64,000 bases of DNA, from positions 12,050,164 through 12,114,163 of the forward strand of contig NC_063274.1 of assembly GCF_910591885.1 (NCBI RefSeq). Direction: 5' to 3'. The position numbers and the translations under genes are program-made. Each line of letters starts with the position of its first letter. Position 1 is the first letter of the stretch. Below the pieces are notes generated by a model. The model did not search any database. It saw nothing but the letters and a program-made list of their open reading frames with translations, and was not told the origin of the DNA. The stretch comes from Bombus terrestris (taxonomy: Eukaryota; Arthropoda; Insecta; Hymenoptera; Apidae). This document shows, piece after piece, positions 63,671 to 64,000 of the stretch.

Positions 63671-64000
63671 CCTAGTTCCCATATCGAATTTGTGTTTTGT
63701 AAATATGTTTATATTTATATATATTTCTCTATATATTATAGAGAATTTATAGAGAATTCTTTATATTTTATAGAGAATTTCTCTATGTTATATATTCTCT
63801 ATTCTTTATATTTCTTTATAAGCTGGCTTGTCTCTTTTTTTGTAGGTTATTTAGGTGTCCTAGGTTGTCCATCTTCTTGTATTCTGTAACGTTTATCTCC
63901 TAGTTCCCATATCGAATTTGTGTTTGGCAAATATGTTTATATTTATATATATTTCTCTATATTTTATAGAGAATTTATAGAGAATTCTTTATATTTTATA
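63671..64000. repeat. 228-bp tandem repeat, cut by window end
   Basis: CCTAGTTCCCATATCG occurs at 63671 and again at 63899, followed both times by nearly the same AT-rich sequence. The period is therefore 228 bp, with at least 1.4 copies present. The unit includes many TCTCTATA/TATAGAGA palindromic motifs. The first unit begins exactly where retroelement pol similarity stops. Confidence 0.85.

Noticed and set aside
63662..63889. 75-codon plus-strand ORF at the window end
   Set aside because: It is a translation of the AT-rich 228-bp tandem repeat and has no coding character.

Overview
The window looks like nuclear DNA of an insect, most likely a bee or another hymenopteran. The reasons are a multi-exon gene for an animal-type mitochondrial NAD kinase 2, small GT-AG introns, an AT-rich background with CpG-rich islands, Tc1/mariner and piggyBac-type repeat ends, and a decayed Ty3/Gypsy retroelement. 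The assignment to bees is an inference from overall character; nothing seen here is diagnostic at species level. There are no operons, ribosome binding sites, CRISPR arrays, rRNA or recognisable tRNA genes.

Layout. (1) 1-4.5 kb: mostly non-coding, with a possible LTR-derived block (2.7-3.1 kb), a Tc1/mariner-like end (3.33 kb) and one isolated candidate exon (4504-4578). (2) 5267-9299, minus strand: NADK2 in five exons whose splice sites and phases all agree. (3) 9.3-12.4 kb: spacer carrying three diverged direct repeats. (4) 12540-13997, minus strand: a 485-residue intronless ORF, cysteine-rich, with no recognised family ('gene B'). (5) 14886/15245-20258, minus strand: a five-exon gene for a roughly 1168-residue cysteine-rich, low-complexity protein, also without a recognised family ('gene A'). 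It has an internal 7-residue repeat, a frame break near its 3' end, and a 233-bp piggyBac-type MITE in its fourth intron. (6) 20.3-59.1 kb: about 39 kb in which I find no convincing gene. It holds CpG-rich patches, long pyrimidine tracts, a large (CT)n microsatellite, a second Tc1/mariner-like end and two notable hairpins. (7) 59.2-63.67 kb, minus strand: Ty3/Gypsy material in the order RT-RNase H-integrase-LTR-small ORF-gag-protease. This is what two head-to-tail elements sharing one LTR would leave; both are broken by stops and frameshifts. (8) 63671-64000: an AT-rich tandem repeat with a 228-bp period that runs off the window.

NADK2 makes NADP+ in mitochondria and is the only gene here with an assignable biochemical role. 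Genes A and B lie on the same strand about 0.9 kb apart. Both encode cysteine-rich, asparagine/serine-rich proteins without an evident signal peptide, so they may be a fast-evolving, lineage-restricted pair. That pair is the best candidate for undescribed biology in this window.
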